NCBI GenBank assembly: GCA_030017935.1
Contig: JASEGF010000070.1
Location: 1 to 9,457 of the forward strand
Direction of reading: 5' to 3'
Origin: Bacteroidales bacterium
GTDB lineage: Bacteria > Bacteroidota > Bacteroidia > Bacteroidales > DTU049
Length of the DNA stretch: 9,457 bases
Below the pieces are notes generated by a model. That model made no database searches. It saw only the letters and a list, made by a program, of their open reading frames with translations, and had not been told where the DNA came from. Positions 7,574 to 9,457 of the stretch are shown here, piece by piece; the stretch's first letter is position 1; the number at the start of each line of letters is the position of its first letter. The position numbers and the translations under genes are program-made.

Positions 7574-8779
7574 ATGCAAAAAATTGGTTTTAGTATTGTA
7601 ATTTTAATCTTATTTTGTAATTTGTTTACATTAAAGGCACAGACTAATCAAGATATATTAGGTCAAACAGGCGATAGATTAAATACTATCACGACGGCTG
7701 TACCATTTTTATTAATAGCCCCAGATGCTAGATCTGGCGCTATGGGTGAAATAGGCGCAGCTACTCCACCAGACATCAACTCTATGCACTGGAATCCTGC
7801 CAAATATATTTTTATGGATGGAGATTATGGTGTTACGATTTCATATACGCCATGGATGAGAAAGCTTATCAATGATATTAATTTAGCATATGTGAGCGGT
7901 TATTACAAATTTGATAAAAATCAAGCTATAGCTGGTTCATTAAGATATTTTACTTTAGGAGAAATACAGTTTGTAGGTATGACACCTGACGAAAATCTAG
8001 GAACTTTTTCTCCTACTGAGTTTTCTATTGATGTTGCATATAATAGAATCTTTGGTGATAATTTCTCTTTTGCTATAGCTCTCAGATATATTTATTCTAA
8101 TCTTTCTGGTGGTGCTACTGTAGGCACCGGTCATGCAGAAACTAAACCTGGACAGTCTGTAGCTGGTGATGTAGCTATTTTTTATAAACATGATTTTAAA
8201 ATTAATAAACGTGATTCACGTATAGCTTTTGGTATGGATATTTCTAATCTAGGAGCTCGCATTACTTATAGTGAGCTGGGTTATAGAGCTTTTTTACCTA
8301 CCAATCTTCGCATTGGACCTAGCTTTACATACAATATTGATGATTTTAATGCCATCACTGTTGCTTTTGATTTAAATAAACTTTTAGTTCCTACACCTCC
8401 ACTATATGCCTTTGATTCAATAACTGAAGAATATGTGATAGCTGAAGGAATGGACCCTGATAGATCTGTTGTAAATGCATTGTTTACTTCTTTTTGGGAC
8501 GCTCCAGGTGGTTTCAAAGAAGAACTACGTGAAGTTATTTTCAGTGGTGGAATAGAGTATGATTATTCTAAGCAATTTTTTATAAGAGCTGGCTATTTCA
8601 ATGAGCATAAAACCAAGGGTAATCGTAAATTCGCTACATTTGGTGTAGGTGTCAGATATAATATTTTCGATTTAAGTTTCTCCTATTTAGTACCTTTCGA
8701 GCAACATCACCCACTAGAGAATGTGTTGCGTTTTACAATGACTTTCGATTTTTTCAAACCTCAAAATAAACCTAAATAG
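7574..8779 (+). CDS. porV: Type IX secretion system outer-membrane protein PorV (LptO)
   Basis: PorV is a FadL-like outer-membrane beta-barrel. It receives cargo from the SprA (Sov) translocon by binding the cargo CTD and delivers it to the PorU attachment complex. The protein has 401 residues from ATG 7574. An N-terminal signal peptide (hydrophobic core about 4-20) is likely cleaved after A22 in 'LKAQT'. The family hallmark follows: 'NTITTAVPFLLIAPDARSGA' at 37-56 and 'SMHWNPAKY' at 70-78. The rest alternates amphipathic strands with polar loops, and the C-terminal end 'HPLENVLRFTMTFDFF' has the aromatic-rich final strand expected of a barrel. The frame also opens at a TTG at 7556, but ATG 7574 gives a normal signal peptide and an A-rich leader, and the TTG would sit at the predicted transcript start. 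The gene stops at TAG 8777-8779, whose last base begins the ispF GTG. Pairing with porU is common in this phylum. Confidence 0.94.
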   Translation: MQKIGFSIVILILFCNLFTLKAQTNQDILGQTGDRLNTITTAVPFLLIAPDARSGAMGEIGAATPPDINSMHWNPAKYIFMDGDYGVTISYTPWMRKLINDINLAYVSGYYKFDKNQAIAGSLRYFTLGEIQFVGMTPDENLGTFSPTEFSIDVAYNRIFGDNFSFAIALRYIYSNLSGGATVGTGHAETKPGQSVAGDVAIFYKHDFKINKRDSRIAFGMDISNLGARITYSELGYRAFLPTNLRIGPSFTYNIDDFNAITVAFDLNKLLVPTPPLYAFDSITEEYVIAEGMDPDRSVVNALFTSFWDAPGGFKEELREVIFSGGIEYDYSKQFFIRAGYFNEHKTKGNRKFATFGVGVRYNIFDLSFSYLVPFEQHHPLENVLRFTMTFDFFKPQNKPK

Positions 8780-9291
8780 TGAATGAAAATCTTAGAATAG
8801 GATTTGGATTTGATATTCATAAATTAGCAAAAAATAAAAAACTTTTCCTTGGTGGTGTAGAGATACCATACAAGTATGGATGTGTGGCTCATAGTGATGG
8901 CGATGTACTTATTCACGCCCTTATAGATGCTATGTTCGGTGCTCTCAATCTAGGTGATATAGGCTCGCACTTCCCCGATAATGATATGAAATTCAAAAAT
9001 ATTTCTTCTATAGAATTACTCAAACAAACTATTGAAATTTGTAAACCTTTCAATTATAATATTTCTAATATCGATAGCACTATCATCCTGCAAAAACCCA
9101 AATTGCAACCTTATATTGAAATTATTCAAGAAAACCTTTGCAATGTTCTAAATATTTCAAAGGACAAATTATCTATTAAAGCTAAAACAAATGAAAGATT
9201 AGATAGCATAGGCAAAGGCAAAGCTATTTCAGCATATTGTATTGTTTTACTTGAAAAAAATTATTTTTATAAAAATGAATTTTATTTATAA
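8779..9291 (+). CDS. ispF: 2-C-methyl-D-erythritol 2,4-cyclodiphosphate synthase
   Basis: IspF (EC 4.6.1.12) converts 4-diphosphocytidyl-methylerythritol 2-phosphate to methylerythritol 2,4-cyclodiphosphate with release of CMP, in the cytoplasmic MEP route to isoprenoids. The protein has 170 residues. The metal-binding residues are present: D12 and H14 in 'IGFGFDIHKL', and H46 in 'AHSDGDVLIHALIDA'. 'LGDIGSHFPD' (58-67) and the C-terminal signature 'KAKTNERLDSIGKGKAI' (134-150) complete the family pattern. The usual R of the 'GRGE' segment is K146 here, a conservative change. A short tail 'NYFYKNEFYL' makes it about 10 residues longer than typical. GTG at 8779 is the only suitable start ahead of 'LRIGFGFDIH', and it shares one base with the porV stop, so translational coupling to porV is likely. 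The enzyme is a homotrimer in characterised relatives. From memory, the order porU-porV-ispF also occurs in Porphyromonas gingivalis. Confidence 0.96.
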   Translation: MNENLRIGFGFDIHKLAKNKKLFLGGVEIPYKYGCVAHSDGDVLIHALIDAMFGALNLGDIGSHFPDNDMKFKNISSIELLKQTIEICKPFNYNISNIDSTIILQKPKLQPYIEIIQENLCNVLNISKDKLSIKAKTNERLDSIGKGKAISAYCIVLLEKNYFYKNEFYL

Positions 9292-9306
9292 TTGGAGAGT
9301 TAAATA

Positions 9307-9442
9307 TTAACCACACAGTTAATAAAGAATGTACAAAGAAAACAGAGAATGATAGTATTAATTGTCTGAACTGAGATTTATGGAATTAAAGGATTTTTTA
9401 ATTGATTTTCTTATTTTTGCTAATTTGTGTGCATTTGTGGAC
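9307..9442 (+). repeat. Putative degenerate interspersed intergenic repeat
   Basis: This non-coding stretch after ispF has two parts. The left part, about 9307-9350, starts 'TTAACCACACAG' and repeats C/A-rich units such as ACAAAG, ACAGAG and AAAGAA. The right part, about 9365-9442, reads 'GTCTGAACTGAGATTTATGG', then an AT-rich stretch, then 'AATTTGTGTGCATTTGTGG'. These wordings resemble intergenic repeats I have seen in many Bacteroidetes and metagenomic genomes (CCACAGAGnnCACAGAG arrays, and 'gtctgaa..ggattt' stretches ending '..tgtg.c.atctgtgg'). The ends form a weak inverted pair (CCACA near 9311, TGTGG near 9434). Copy number cannot be seen from one window. It may be a MITE-like remnant or a boundary of a mobile region. 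Confidence 0.35.
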
Positions 9443-9457
9443 AATAAATATCTAACT

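Noticed and set aside
9263..9276. Perfect 14-bp palindrome ATTTTTATAAAAAT at the end of ispF
   Set aside because: It is composed only of A and T in an AT-rich gene end, lies inside the coding region and has no loop; it is most likely a chance event.

Overview
The window is AT-rich (about 30% GC by eye) and reads as chromosomal DNA from a member of the Bacteroidetes/Bacteroidota. Four things support this: two genes of the type IX secretion system (T9SS), which is confined to that phylum; a leucyl-tRNA synthetase with Bacteroidetes-style sequence around the KMSKS loop; promoter-like TAnnTTTG elements; and starts without Shine-Dalgarno sequences. I cannot name a genus.

Layout, all genes on the + strand: (1) 3-335, the 3' part of an IS1595/ISXO2-like transposase gene, cut by the left window edge and locally much more GC-rich than the rest. 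(2) 336-539, a short AT-rich spacer holding a TAATTTTG promoter element. (3) 540-3617, leuS, complete, with an unusual insertion of about 106 residues just before the KMSKS region. (4) 3618-3731, a 114-nt AT-only-looking spacer with no convincing terminator. (5) 3732-7511, porU, the T9SS C-terminal signal peptidase/sortase. (6) 7512-7573, a 62-nt spacer with a second TAATTTTG element. (7) 7574-8779, porV, the outer-membrane shuttle protein of the T9SS. (8) 8779-9291, ispF of the non-mevalonate isoprenoid pathway, whose GTG start overlaps the porV stop by one base. (9) 9292-9457, non-coding sequence resembling a degenerate intergenic repeat. No stretch above 300 bases lacks a gene.

PorU and PorV work together at the cell surface. 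PorV carries exported cargo from the translocon to PorU, which removes the C-terminal signal and attaches the protein to the surface. ispF is cytoplasmic and appears to be linked to them only through transcription and translation. leuS is a housekeeping gene with its own likely promoter.

I found no CRISPR array, rRNA or tRNA, toxin-antitoxin pair or defence island. The most unusual item is the inserted domain in LeuRS; the rest is largely conventional core genome flanked by mobile or repeat DNA.
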